A DNA stretch of 33,525 nt from a virus, in the IMG/VR virus record IMGVR_UViG_3300010373_000102, positions 1 through 33,525 of that record; one strand, written 5' to 3'. The notes below the pieces were generated by a model that had not been told where the DNA came from, ran no database searches, and saw only the letters and a list, made by a program, of their open reading frames with translations. Shown here one piece after another: positions 1-6,418 of the stretch; position 1 is the first letter of the stretch; each line of letters begins with the position of its first letter. Made by a program: the position numbers and the translations under genes.

Positions 1-276
1 CCGCACGGGCCGCCGCACGGGCCGCCGCACGGGCCGCCGCATGGGACGCCGCATGGGACGCCGCACGGGACGCCGCACGGGCCGCCGCAGGGGACGCCGC
101 AGGGGACGCCGCAGGGGACGCCGCAGGGGCCGCCGCAGGGGCCGCCGCAGGGGACGCCGCAGGGGACGCCGCACGGGCCGCCGCAGGGGCCGCCGCAGGG
201 GCCGCCGCATGGGCCGCCGCATGGGACGCCGCATGGGACGCCGCATGGGACGCCGCAAGGGCCGCCGCAGGGGCCG
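1..276. repeat. 12-bp tandem repeat array, 23 units
   Basis: Twenty-three uninterrupted 12-bp units with consensus CCGCANGGGMCG start at the first base, so the array may extend further left. Ten of the 12 positions are identical in every unit. Only position 6 (C, T, G or A) and position 10 (C or A) vary. The array lies in a coding frame and gives a four-residue repeat. No frame on either strand contains a stop within it, so the choice of frame rests on the sequence downstream. Confidence 0.97.
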
Positions 277-362
277 AGCTTAAACCGACCACCAAGTGGC
301 TGCAGGCGAGCGCGCTGCGTCTGGTGAACGAAATGATCGATGTCGTTGAGGTGCAGCCGTGA
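1..362 (+). CDS. C-terminal part of an alanine-rich tetrapeptide-repeat protein
   Basis: The 5' end lies outside the window; the frame begins at base 3. The repeat reads Ala-X-(Ala/Asp)-Ala, with X being Arg, Trp or Gly, and continues for 92 residues. A non-repetitive tail of about 28 residues (ELKPTTKWLQ...VVEVQP) follows and ends at TGA 360-362. This frame was chosen because its stop overlaps the GTG of the next gene (GTGA), as elsewhere in this operon, and because the tail looks like ordinary protein. The alternative frames give MGRR or PHGP repeats and end soon after the array. The repeat should form long helices with aromatic or charged faces. The function is not recognised. Alanine-rich repeat tails of this kind occur in phage and plasmid proteins of unknown role. 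Confidence 0.7.
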   Translation, partial: ARAAARAAARAAAWDAAWDAARDAARAAAGDAAGDAAGDAAGAAAGAAAGDAAGDAARAAAGAAAGAAAWAAAWDAAWDAAWDAARAAAGAELKPTTKWLQASALRLVNEMIDVVEVQP

Positions 363-550
363 ACGCCATCCCCGACGCCATCGCCCGCGCCCTCGCGCCA
401 TGGACGCCGCCCACAGAAGCGCAGTGGGCCACTGCTGACCTCGAAGCGGTGCGCCGCAAACAAAACGATCCGTTCCGCCAGCGCGAAGCTGATGCTGCGA
501 TGCGCCGCGAGATGGATTTTGACCAGATGCAAAGGAGCTACAGATCATGA
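359..550 (+). CDS. small phage protein, unknown function (63 aa)
   Basis: It starts at GTG 359, which overlaps the upstream stop, and ends in an ATGA overlap with the next gene, so it is very likely translated by coupling. The protein is soluble, with a Pro/Ala-rich first third and a highly charged Arg/Gln/Asp-rich second half (RRKQNDPFRQREADAAMRRE) likely to be helical. There are no membrane segments, cysteines or recognisable motifs. It sits in the early accessory operon and is not recognised. Confidence 0.7.
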   Translation: MNAIPDAIARALAPWTPPTEAQWATADLEAVRRKQNDPFRQREADAAMRREMDFDQMQRSYRS

Positions 551-828
551 GCAAGCCAGCAACGATAGAAGTATTCATTCACTGGGAAAAAGACCACGAC
601 GGCTTTGTTGCATGGCCATATGACCGGACGCAGTTCGCAACGCCGGGGGTTTTTTTTGTCAAACAACAGACCATCACCGTAGAAATTCCCGACGACTTCG
701 ACCCGATTCCCGGCCAGGTCGCCGCCATCAAAAAGCACCAGCAGGAACTCAAGGCCGCGTTTGCGAAAAAGATGATGGAGCTGGATAGCGATCTGGCGAA
801 CCTGCTTTGCATAGAGAGCGCTGTATGA
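547..828 (+). CDS. conserved small phage protein (93 aa)
   Basis: It starts at ATG 547 (ATGA overlap with the previous gene) and ends in another ATGA overlap. The N-terminal half is beta-rich (IEVFIHWEKD) and carries the segment VEIPDDFDPIPGQVAAI. A charged helix follows, and the protein ends LLCIESAV. The IPDDFDP motif with a C-terminal LLCIE is a pattern remembered from small early proteins of lambdoid and betaproteobacterial phages, none with a known role. A run of eight T residues at 648-655 codes for Phe-Phe. Confidence 0.8.
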   Translation: MSKPATIEVFIHWEKDHDGFVAWPYDRTQFATPGVFFVKQQTITVEIPDDFDPIPGQVAAIKKHQQELKAAFAKKMMELDSDLANLLCIESAV

Positions 829-1025
829 GCCTTGCCCTCTCACTCAAGCGCGCATTCCGCAAACTCACGCCTGCAGAGGTCGCGGCTATCGAGCTGGCCG
901 ATGCCGAGTTGGCAAAGCTGCAGGCGCAGACAGCGATGGAATTCGCGGCCAGCGTTGTGGATTACAACAGCACGCGCATCAAACGGCTCAAGACGTTTCT
1001 GGCAAAGGGAGAAAAGAATGACTGA
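825..1025 (+). CDS. small coiled-coil phage protein (66 aa)
   Basis: The start at ATG 825 was chosen because it overlaps the previous stop (ATGA); an in-frame start at 807 would overlap more and lacks an SD. The protein is helical: SLKRAFRKLTPAEVAAIELA, then a heptad-like Leu/Ala pattern through LAKLQAQTAMEFAASVVDYN, then a basic end. Pattern LTPxExAxxELxxAELAxLxAqtAxEyAxxxvxYn is a familiar small phage protein layout of unknown function. It may be a structural or adaptor helix. Confidence 0.75.
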   Translation: MSLALSLKRAFRKLTPAEVAAIELADAELAKLQAQTAMEFAASVVDYNSTRIKRLKTFLAKGEKND

Positions 1026-1119
1026 GTATCAACAATCGCCGCGTCGCAAGTGGGAAGACCTCGCGCTGGCTGTGGCTGTGCTGCTGGCTCTTGCTGTGGT
1101 GATTGGAGCGATGCAATGA
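1018..1119 (+). CDS. small single-span membrane protein (33 aa)
   Basis: ATG 1018 has a good Shine-Dalgarno sequence (GGGAG about 7 nt upstream, inside the previous gene). The protein has a polar N-terminus (MTEYQQSPRRKWEDL) and one hydrophobic helix (residues 15-31, ALAVAVLLALAVVIGAM), which suggests an N-in single-span protein. It overlaps the previous gene by 8 nt and the next by 4 nt. Its function is unknown; it could be a small host-modulating membrane peptide. Confidence 0.65.
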   Translation: MTEYQQSPRRKWEDLALAVAVLLALAVVIGAMQ

Positions 1120-1415
1120 ACGCACCCCACCACCCCAACGTCGAAAAGCTTCTTGACGGCACCGACTGGCGCCTGATCCGCGAAGAAGAAGCACAGCACG
1201 TCAACGCAGCCTATGAGCGCGCACACCGGGCGTGGGTCGCTCGTAATGAAGGCGAGGCGAACTCGCAGATGCAGAGATTCACGCCGCCGTTTGTCAGGCA
1301 CGAAGAGGTCCAAGCCAAACCTGACCGGACGACTGCGCGCGTACTGATTGGCTATTTGCTGATTACTGCTGTGTGTGTCGCCATGGCTGTGGCGGCACTG
1401 AATTATTTCCGTTGA
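1116..1415 (+). CDS. C-tail-anchored membrane protein, unknown function (99 aa)
   Basis: The start at ATG 1116 was chosen for the 4-nt overlap with the previous stop and a GGAG about 8 nt upstream. Residues 1-75 are hydrophilic and helix-prone (WRLIREEEAQHVNAAYERAH). Residues 76-96 form one hydrophobic helix (VLIGYLLITAVCVAMAVAAL), so the protein is probably tail-anchored. Together with the preceding gene it makes a pair of adjacent membrane proteins at the end of this gene block. The next promoter overlaps its last codons. Not recognised. Confidence 0.7.
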   Translation: MNAPHHPNVEKLLDGTDWRLIREEEAQHVNAAYERAHRAWVARNEGEANSQMQRFTPPFVRHEEVQAKPDRTTARVLIGYLLITAVCVAMAVAALNYFR

Positions 1416-1441
1416 CAACGGGGAAAATGATGTGCAATAAT
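1412..1441 (+). promoter_or_regulatory. sigma70-like promoter upstream of C4/CI-like RNA
   Basis: The -35 TTGACA (1412-1417) is perfect. An 18-bp spacer leads to AATAAT (1436-1441), a 5/6 match to the -10. The predicted start is near 1448. It overlaps the end of the preceding gene and faces the structured RNA and the Erf-containing gene block, matching the arrangement of constitutive promoters in front of the P4 CI and P1 C4 RNAs. Confidence 0.65.
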
Positions 1442-1804
1442 TCGTTCGTCATCGGGTGGATCCTTGACGCGCACACGAGCCCTAAGCTGTGTGCATCTGG
1501 CTTAAATGCCAATCCTGATCCACCCGGGAGATGCACACAGCTTAGGGCTTTTGCGTTTCCGGACCGCACTCCGAGCGAGATCACTGGGCCTGCATGGGCC
1601 GCGCGGAAGGAAACACAGGCCATCGATTCACCCCGATTGCGCCTCGCGGCCTTTTTCAGAGGGACCGCACAAGTTGTCCTGTACATGGTGAGACGAGCAG
1701 GCCACCGATGGAATCTGAACCTCAAGGGACTCTGGGCATTGGCCGGGAGCGGGATGAAAGCCTTCGCTTATCACCCTTGGGCAACCTATGGAGAAATGAA
1801 ATGA
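1427..1804 (+). CDS. possible Ash/Icd-like ORF overlapping the immunity RNA
   Basis: The open frame starts at ATG 1427 and runs through the structured RNA to TGA 1802-1804, where it overlaps the ATG of the next gene (ATGA). That overlap supports real translation. In P1 and P4-type systems the antisense RNA overlaps or precedes Icd/Ash-type ORFs. The product (125 aa) is Arg/Pro/Trp-rich, with AFAFPDRTPSE followed by RLRLAAFFRGTAQVVLYMVR, a layout reminiscent of Ash/Icd-like proteins. The promoter start near 1448 lies after this ATG, so translation from that promoter would need a later start, such as ATG 1685. It may be coding only in its 3' part, or only a conserved RNA. Confidence 0.4.
   Translation: MMCNNSFVIGWILDAHTSPKLCASGLNANPDPPGRCTQLRAFAFPDRTPSEITGPAWAARKETQAIDSPRLRLAAFFRGTAQVVLYMVRRAGHRWNLNLKGLWALAGSGMKAFAYHPWATYGEMK
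1453..1555 (+). ncRNA. C4 / P4-CI-like antisense immunity RNA candidate
   Basis: A perfect inverted repeat pairs 1478-1498 with 1529-1549; its left core is AGCCCTAAGCTGTGTGCATC. The loop holds a small hairpin, TGGC-TTAAAT-GCCA, and the segment GATCCACCCG (1517-1526). That segment is exactly complementary to CGGGTGGATC at 1453-1462, just after the predicted transcription start. The stem is followed by TTTTGCGTTT. In P4 a loop sequence (seqB) of the CI RNA pairs with a leader sequence (seqA) to end transcription early, and P1 C4 works in a related way. The stem sequence, the TAAATGCCAATCCTGA loop and the upstream complementary box fit that family as remembered. A downstream seqC-like box was not found by eye. 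Confidence 0.6.
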
Positions 1805-1914
1805 TGAAAGACCTCTTTGAAGCCCTGACCGAAGCTATCAAGGCCGGGATTGCGCGCTGGCACTTTGTGCGCTATATGCAAAGCGGGCACAGCCCGGACG
1901 AACAGCCGTTTTAA
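1801..1914 (+). CDS. small protein upstream of erf (37 aa)
   Basis: ATG 1801 has GGAG 7 nt upstream and overlaps the stop of the ORF before it. The second codon is also ATG. The product is a short amphipathic helix (MMKDLFEALTEAIKAGIARW) and a polar tail ending DEQPF. The stop is followed at once by the AAGGAG of erf, so the two are likely translated from one message. Not recognised. Confidence 0.6.
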   Translation: MMKDLFEALTEAIKAGIARWHFVRYMQSGHSPDEQPF

Positions 1915-1924
1915 GGAGAATTAA

Positions 1925-2512
1925 ATGAAGCAAATTGCAGCCGCCTTACTCAGGGCAAAGATGGCATTCGGCCCGGCTCTCAAGTCGAAGACGAACCCGG
2001 CTTTCAAAAGCAAGTATGCCGACTTGGCGGCCTGCCTTGAGGCCGTCGATCAACCGTGCCTTGATAGCGGCATCGTGTTGTATCAAGAGACTTTCGAGGA
2101 TGCCAGTGGCGTGACCGTTGAAACCGTCTTCCTTCACGAATCAGGCGAGGCGCTGCGCTGCGGAAAACTGCATGTCCCTGCCAGCAAGCAAGACCCGCAG
2201 GGGTACGGCTCTGCATTGTCGTATGCGAGACGGTATTCATTGATGACCGCTTGCGGCATTGCAGCAGAGGACGACGACGGAAACGCAGCCAGCAAACCCA
2301 ACGGCAAACCCGCAACCCAGTCGGCCGAAGGCGCCGGCGACGACAGCCCAAAAGCAGTTGCACGGCGATTGTGCACGGGCGTGTCGGCCGGCGATGCAGC
2401 CGGCGCGGCCATCTATCTCGCCGGGATGCCGCGTGCCAGGCTTGATGCTATTTGGGCGTTGATCGATGCCCCAACTCAAGACAAATTAACGGCCGCATGG
2501 CCAAAGGATTGA
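1925..2512 (+). CDS. erf: Erf-family single-strand DNA annealing protein
   Basis: The start at ATG 1925 has a near-perfect AAGGAG 6 nt upstream. The protein has 195 aa. The Erf core occupies residues 1-120: KSKYADLAACLEAV (28-41), a Gly-rich DPQGYGSALSYARRYSL (90-106) and an acidic EDDDGN (115-120). A Ser/Pro/Ala-rich linker and a small C-terminal helical domain follow. The family (P22 Erf) promotes annealing of complementary strands for phage recombination and genome circularisation. The neighbouring DnaQ-like exonuclease could supply single strands. P22 Erf has about 204 aa, so this is full length. Confidence 0.93.
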   Translation: MKQIAAALLRAKMAFGPALKSKTNPAFKSKYADLAACLEAVDQPCLDSGIVLYQETFEDASGVTVETVFLHESGEALRCGKLHVPASKQDPQGYGSALSYARRYSLMTACGIAAEDDDGNAASKPNGKPATQSAEGAGDDSPKAVARRLCTGVSAGDAAGAAIYLAGMPRARLDAIWALIDAPTQDKLTAAWPKD

Positions 2513-2514
2513 TC

Positions 2515-3180
2515 ATGGAACGCTACTGCTCAATTGATGGATGCGATAAGCACTCAGAAAAGCGAGGATGGTGCGCAATGCATTACCGGCGATGGTTGGT
2601 GCATGGCGATACATCGGTAACGCTAAAAGCAGCCAATGGCGACGGCTACATGCAGGGTGGCTATCTTGGCCATCAGATTGATGGTGTGCGCGTGTTCGAC
2701 CACGTACGGGTTGCAGAGATGGCGCTTGGCAAGCCGCTGCCGCTTGGCGCCGTCGTCCACCATGTCAACGAGATCAAGACGGACAACACGCCAACGAATC
2801 TTGTAATTTGTCCCGACAAGGCCTATCACAACTTGATTCATGCGCGAATGCGTGCAATGGATGCATGTGGCGATCCAAATAAGCGACCGTGTAGGTACTG
2901 CAAAAAATATGACGCTCTGGAAAACATGCGCGTCTACCCGAATGGAAAAACTCACTCCTACTGGCACGTCGAGTGCAACCGTGCTGCGTCACTGAAAGTG
3001 TATTACGCGAAGCCGGTGCCAAAAAATCGCGGCGGCGCATTGGTCCTCAATGGAGAGCGTGGCTCATATGCATATTGGAGTGACAAAACTGGCTTGAAAA
3101 TCTCAACCATTTCCATGCGTATTAGCAAATACAACTGGCCGATTGAACGGGCTTTAACCGAAGGAGCGAGAAATGCTTGA
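2515..3180 (+). CDS. HNH endonuclease with zinc-binding clusters
   Basis: The start at ATG 2515 was chosen for its SD (AAGGA, 7 nt); 221 aa. Residues 5-23 hold a Cys/His cluster (C5, C10, C20, H23). Residues 78-110 are an HNH core: GAVVHHVNEIKTDNTPTNL with H82-H83, then N92, N95 and a helix with H105 and H109. A second cluster (C126, C129, H151, C154) follows. The C-terminal GLKISTISMRISKYNWPI resembles the DNA-binding module of phage HNH homing enzymes. It lies between erf and the exonuclease and overlaps the latter by 8 nt. It is likely a free-standing homing-type nuclease that nicks or cuts DNA with a metal ion. Its base composition is slightly more AT-rich than its neighbours', consistent with insertion. 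Confidence 0.88.
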   Translation: MERYCSIDGCDKHSEKRGWCAMHYRRWLVHGDTSVTLKAANGDGYMQGGYLGHQIDGVRVFDHVRVAEMALGKPLPLGAVVHHVNEIKTDNTPTNLVICPDKAYHNLIHARMRAMDACGDPNKRPCRYCKKYDALENMRVYPNGKTHSYWHVECNRAASLKVYYAKPVPKNRGGALVLNGERGSYAYWSDKTGLKISTISMRISKYNWPIERALTEGARNA

Positions 3181-3970
3181 AAGATACCTGTACCTCGACA
3201 TCGAGACAATTTGCGCCCAGCGCCCCGACGTGCTGGAAGAAATCCGCGCCGGCAAGCGGGCCGAGCTTGACGCGGCCATTGCTTCAATCCGGCCACCAGG
3301 CAACTACAAGAAGCAAGAAACCATTGAGCAATGGATGGTCGAGGAAGCCCCCAAACAGGCCCAGGCGCTGCGTGATGCGTTTGAGGCTGACGTGGATAGC
3401 GCCTACCGCAAGACGGGTCTTGATGGCTCGTTTGGTCAGGTCTGTGTGATCGGCTACGCCATTGATGACAACGATCCGCAGGCGATCGCGGTGTACGACT
3501 GGAAACAGCCATCAGCCGAGGCGTCACTGCTGGCTGACTTTGCCGAGGCGCTCGAGCAGGAAATCGCCGTCTCCAACATGCGCAGCATCTGCGTGGTCGG
3601 GCATAACGTGGCGCAATTCGATCTGCGCTTTCTGGTGCAGCGCTCGATTGTGAACGGCATCAGGCCGCATCCGGTCATTGCGCACGCTGCCCAGGCCAAA
3701 CCTTGGGAGAGCGAGCGGATATTCGACACCATGGTCCAGTGGGCCGGCGTGGGCAATCATATCAAGCTGGACAAGCTGTGCAAGGCGCTGAGCATCCCGA
3801 CGCCGAAGGGCGATCTGGACGGCTCGAAAGTGTGGGATTTCGTGCGCGATGGCCGCATTGATGAAGTCGCTGCGTATTGCCTGCGCGACGTGGCAGCGAC
3901 CCGATCTGTGCATCGCCGGCTCACGTTTCAGGAAGTCGAAGTGATGGAACTGGAAGACGTGCCAGCGTAA
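3173..3970 (+). CDS. DnaQ-like 3'-5' exonuclease (PolB exo2 type)
   Basis: ATG 3173 has a strong AAGGAG. The 265-aa protein shows the DEDD exonuclease motifs. ExoI is LDIET (D9, E11), ExoII is GHNVAQFD (143-150, D150) and ExoIII is YCLRD (235-239, D239), followed by a conserved helix AATRSVHRRL. The FDT motif (184-186) before ExoIII is also typical. The family matches predicted 3'-5' exonucleases related to the PolB proofreading domain, found beside phage recombinases. It probably degrades DNA ends to feed Erf-mediated annealing. There is no polymerase domain. Confidence 0.85.
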   Translation: MLERYLYLDIETICAQRPDVLEEIRAGKRAELDAAIASIRPPGNYKKQETIEQWMVEEAPKQAQALRDAFEADVDSAYRKTGLDGSFGQVCVIGYAIDDNDPQAIAVYDWKQPSAEASLLADFAEALEQEIAVSNMRSICVVGHNVAQFDLRFLVQRSIVNGIRPHPVIAHAAQAKPWESERIFDTMVQWAGVGNHIKLDKLCKALSIPTPKGDLDGSKVWDFVRDGRIDEVAAYCLRDVAATRSVHRRLTFQEVEVMELEDVPA

Positions 3971-4064
3971 CCCTTACGGCCCGGCGAAAGCGGATGGTCG
4001 GCTCCAGGGGATGCTCAGGGGCTGGCTGCAGCGAGTAGGTGGGCCACCAATTGAAAGCACGAAC

Positions 4065-4295
4065 ATGTTTTGTACGCCAGCTAAAACCGTGATCGCCGCG
4101 AAACAGCATCGATGCACCTGGTGCGGCCAATCGATACAAAAAGGCGAGTCGCATGAAGTATGGAAGTCGGTAGATGGTTCCTGGTTCACGAACCGCATGC
4201 ACCCGGAATGCAATAAGGCGTTGAACGCAGAAATGGACTATTACGGCGACGACGAATATATCGCGTTCTCAAACGAACGACCAACAAAGGAATGA
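4065..4295 (+). CDS. zinc-ribbon-like small protein (76 aa)
   Basis: The start at ATG 4065 was preferred because FCTPAKTVIAAKQHRCTWCG is a natural N-terminus for this type of protein. ATG 4011 (AGGGG just upstream) would add 18 residues. C-W-C-G (CxxC near residue 17) and a later H-x-E-C pair form a probable zinc site, with the spacing KGESHEV...GSWFTNRMHPEC. Small phage proteins with CxxCGxxIxKG...HxxC are common near recombination genes. The function is unknown; DNA or protein binding is possible. The next gene starts 1 nt after its stop. Confidence 0.7.
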   Translation: MFCTPAKTVIAAKQHRCTWCGQSIQKGESHEVWKSVDGSWFTNRMHPECNKALNAEMDYYGDDEYIAFSNERPTKE

Positions 4296-4296
4296 C

Positions 4297-4929
4297 ATGA
4301 CCCACGAAAAACGCGAGCTAACGGATGAGCAAATAACGAATATCTGGCATCTGTGCATGGCCATTGATACCGCCGAATTTTGCCAGGAATTCTCGCGCGA
4401 GCTTATTGCCGCCGACCGGGCGCTCAACGCTGATGCGGGGGTGATGCCTAATGCCGTGACGGAAGAGATGGTTATCGCTTACCTGACGGCCAATGACAAG
4501 TATTGGCGCGAGACGGATGCACTGCCCTCTAAAAATCCAAGTCGATGGCGGCAAGGGACCCCATCGGAGGCGACTCGCGTTTCTCTGGAGGCCACGCTCG
4601 TCGCTGCACCCACACCACCAGCCGAGCAGCGGGGAGAGCAGGAGCCCGAGCCAGCTTACGGCTACGCTTGCCGCTTAGCAGAGGCTCTGCACAAAAAACA
4701 TTTTCGAGGAATAGAGCATCAGCATTGGCGACTTCTGCCCGACACACTTGGAGTGCTAACACAAATAGACAACATGGTGTGCGGTTTGGTAGACCCCGAC
4801 AGCCTCGCCGAACTGCGGGCCAAGGTGGAGGGGCTGCAGACCGTGCATTTTGTCGGCGTAGATGAAGTGCTTATTCGCAGGAATGCCGTGCTGGCAGAAA
4901 TCGACAAGATGCTGGGAGAGCAGCGATGA
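4297..4929 (+). CDS. modular phage protein of unknown function (210 aa)
   Basis: ATG 4297 lies 1 nt after the preceding stop, with AAAGG upstream. The protein is modular. Residues 1-50 are helical and acidic, and residues 51-90 hold the module AVTEEMVIAYLTANDKYW. A Pro/Glu-rich linker (about 100-118) leads to a conserved-looking block of about 35 residues (HWRLLPDTLGVLTQIDNMVC). The C-terminal part is coiled-coil-like and ends IDKMLGEQR. WxxLPDxxGxLxQIDNM is remembered from many phage early proteins of unknown role. The protein looks assembled from exchangeable modules. It overlaps the next gene by 4 nt. Confidence 0.75.
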   Translation: MTHEKRELTDEQITNIWHLCMAIDTAEFCQEFSRELIAADRALNADAGVMPNAVTEEMVIAYLTANDKYWRETDALPSKNPSRWRQGTPSEATRVSLEATLVAAPTPPAEQRGEQEPEPAYGYACRLAEALHKKHFRGIEHQHWRLLPDTLGVLTQIDNMVCGLVDPDSLAELRAKVEGLQTVHFVGVDEVLIRRNAVLAEIDKMLGEQR

Positions 4930-5438
4930 GCGAATGTCAAACACCCCTGATTGATCGTCTGCGAAGTATCCCCAAAGATGCCCGCTTACTTTATGATCAC
5001 GGCGCATTTGAGACAAGCAGTTACCCAGTTGGTGACTTGTGCTTTCGCGCAGCAGAAGAAATAGCAGCCTTGCGGACAGCTCACTCCCGGCCAGCACCGC
5101 GGGGAGTGGCGGAGGTGATGCGGTTGGTTGACCGCTTGACCAGTGAGGTAAACGGACTACATCACACGCCAAACGGGAATAAAGATGGCGCATATGCGCG
5201 GTGTGAAACCGCCCGCGGTGAACTTGAGCAAACCATCACCGCCCTCGTGCATGAGCGGGATGCTCTGCGGGCTCGCGTGGCTGAGCTGGAGCAGGATGCG
5301 GCGCGGTACAAGTTTCTTCGGCATTGTGACGCACCGAGGCTACATCAACTTGTTGAGGTTGACGGCTTCGAAAAGTTTGACAAGACCGTTGATTCCGCCA
5401 TCGCAGCCTCAAAGGACAACAAAAATGCCAATATTTAA
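4926..5438 (+). CDS. coiled-coil phage protein (170 aa)
   Basis: ATG 4926 overlaps the preceding stop and has a GGAGAG SD. The N-terminal half (CQTPLIDRLRSIPKDARLLY, then LCFRAAEEIAALR) looks like common phage early modules. Residues 100-130 form a strong coiled coil (LEQTITALVHERDALRARVA). The C-terminal ELEQDAARYKFLRHC...FDKTVDSAIAA is a module that recurs in phage hypothetical proteins. The function is unknown. It overlaps the next gene by 14 nt. Confidence 0.75.
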   Translation: MSECQTPLIDRLRSIPKDARLLYDHGAFETSSYPVGDLCFRAAEEIAALRTAHSRPAPRGVAEVMRLVDRLTSEVNGLHHTPNGNKDGAYARCETARGELEQTITALVHERDALRARVAELEQDAARYKFLRHCDAPRLHQLVEVDGFEKFDKTVDSAIAASKDNKNANI

Positions 5439-5688
5439 GGTGTGGTGGCCTCTCATGGGTCAGCAACAATCGGACGGCGCTATGTTTCAAGCGCGTGACG
5501 AAGAGACCGCTGCGTCAAGGTGGGGGGAATGGTATGACGGCCACAGTGCCGAATACTCGATTGTGGGGGGTCAAGACGCCGATGTGCTGGTGCTCGCAGA
5601 TGGGGGAACTGACCCCGTCAAAGTGACCGTGGTCGGAGAAATGACGAGAAGCTATCGAGCGCGACCCGCAAAGGAGCCCAAGCCATGA
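5425..5688 (+). CDS. small hypothetical protein (87 aa)
   Basis: The start at ATG 5425 has AAAGGA about 8 nt upstream; the longer in-frame start at 5185 would overlap the preceding gene heavily. The product is beta-rich and soluble: MPIFKVWWPLMGQQQSDGAM, then RDEETAASRWGEWYDGHSAE, then VLVLADGGTDPVKVTVVGEM. The layout (PxFKVWxP...ARDxExAAxxWAEWxD...VxVxGExxPxY) is a known small phage protein type without assigned function. It ends in an ATGA overlap with the DUF1643 gene. Confidence 0.75.
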   Translation: MPIFKVWWPLMGQQQSDGAMFQARDEETAASRWGEWYDGHSAEYSIVGGQDADVLVLADGGTDPVKVTVVGEMTRSYRARPAKEPKP

Positions 5689-6206
5689 AAAGCAATGCCT
5701 TGATCTCCGATTGCGGCAAGTTCCGCTACCACCTGTGGCGTGAGTGGGACGAGAATTTGCCCCGCTTTCCTTTCATCATGCTCAACCCGAGCACGGCCGA
5801 CGCCAGCGAGGACGATCCAACGATCCGCAAGTGCATCGGCTTCGGCAAGCGACTTGGATTCGGCGGCATCGACGTGTTCAACTTATTCGCCTACCGCGCC
5901 ACAAAGCCCGCCGATCTGCGCAACAACGGCTACCAGATTGGCCCTGAAAACGACCGCATCATGACGGCACGGATGGCCGATATGAAGATGGACGAGCGAG
6001 GCTACGTGATCTGCGCATGGGGCGCCAACGCACGCTACCTGCGGCGCCCGCAGGATGTTCGATCGCACATGGCTCTAGCTGGCGTGCGTCTGCTGGCCCT
6101 GCGCCGGCTGTCCGATGGGACGCCTGAGCACCCGCTGATGCTGCCCTACTCGTGCCAGCCGGTATATCTCAATGGCGATCCATACAAGCGGAGCGTGACA
6201 CCATGA
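5685..6206 (+). CDS. DUF1643-family protein
   Basis: 173 aa, starting at ATG 5685 (4-nt overlap). The diagnostic segment is FIMLNPSTADASEDDPTIRK (residues 30-49), followed by CIGFGKRLGFGGIDVFNLFA and RATKPADL, then a Rossmann-like second half with VICAWGANAR. These match the DUF1643 family, widespread in phages, plasmids and defence-associated loci. Its biochemical role is unknown to me, though a nucleoside- or nucleic-acid-related enzyme has been suggested by fold arguments. It is complete in length. It lies in the accessory operon, not next to packaging or lysis genes. Confidence 0.85.
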   Translation: MKSNALISDCGKFRYHLWREWDENLPRFPFIMLNPSTADASEDDPTIRKCIGFGKRLGFGGIDVFNLFAYRATKPADLRNNGYQIGPENDRIMTARMADMKMDERGYVICAWGANARYLRRPQDVRSHMALAGVRLLALRRLSDGTPEHPLMLPYSCQPVYLNGDPYKRSVTP

Positions 6207-6418
6207 CCTACTGGGCCATCAAGTACCTGCCGATGTGGGGCCGAGGCAGCGGATTCATCGACGAACGGACCATCAGCACGCGCCGCAAGTGGGCGTGGGA
6301 AACATTCGAAGACGGGCATGCGACCGCGACGAACACCTACAAAAATGAATTGCGCGCACGCCGCCGCGCCGGGATGATCCGCGCCGTCAAGATTAAGATT
6401 GTGGAGGTTGAATCATGA
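6203..6418 (+). CDS. small basic hypothetical protein (71 aa)
   Basis: ATG 6203 overlaps the DUF1643 stop (ATGA). The protein begins TYWAIKYLPMWGRGSGFIDE and is basic and aromatic (RRKWAWETFEDGHATATN), with an Arg-rich helix and a C-terminal strand VKIKIVEVES. There are no membrane spans. It could bind nucleic acid, given its charge, but no motif is recognised. The ends overlap neighbours on both sides. Confidence 0.7.
   Translation: MTYWAIKYLPMWGRGSGFIDERTISTRRKWAWETFEDGHATATNTYKNELRARRRAGMIRAVKIKIVEVES

Noticed and set aside
1-276. CRISPR array
   Set aside because: The units are contiguous 12-mers without spacers and lie in a coding frame.
41-283. 80-aa MGRR-repeat ORF on the + strand within the repeat array
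   Set aside because: It is the other frame of the 12-bp repeat and ends just after the array; the Ala-rich frame continues into a natural tail and couples to the next gene.
1478-1549. Simple intrinsic terminator for the left operon
   Set aside because: The stem is unusually long (21 bp), the loop holds a second complementary box and the T tract is interrupted by GCG; an RNA regulator fits better, although termination may be part of its action.
1946-2479. Antisense ORFs opposite erf
   Set aside because: The Arg-rich composition is typical of GC-rich antisense frames; erf has family motifs and an SD.
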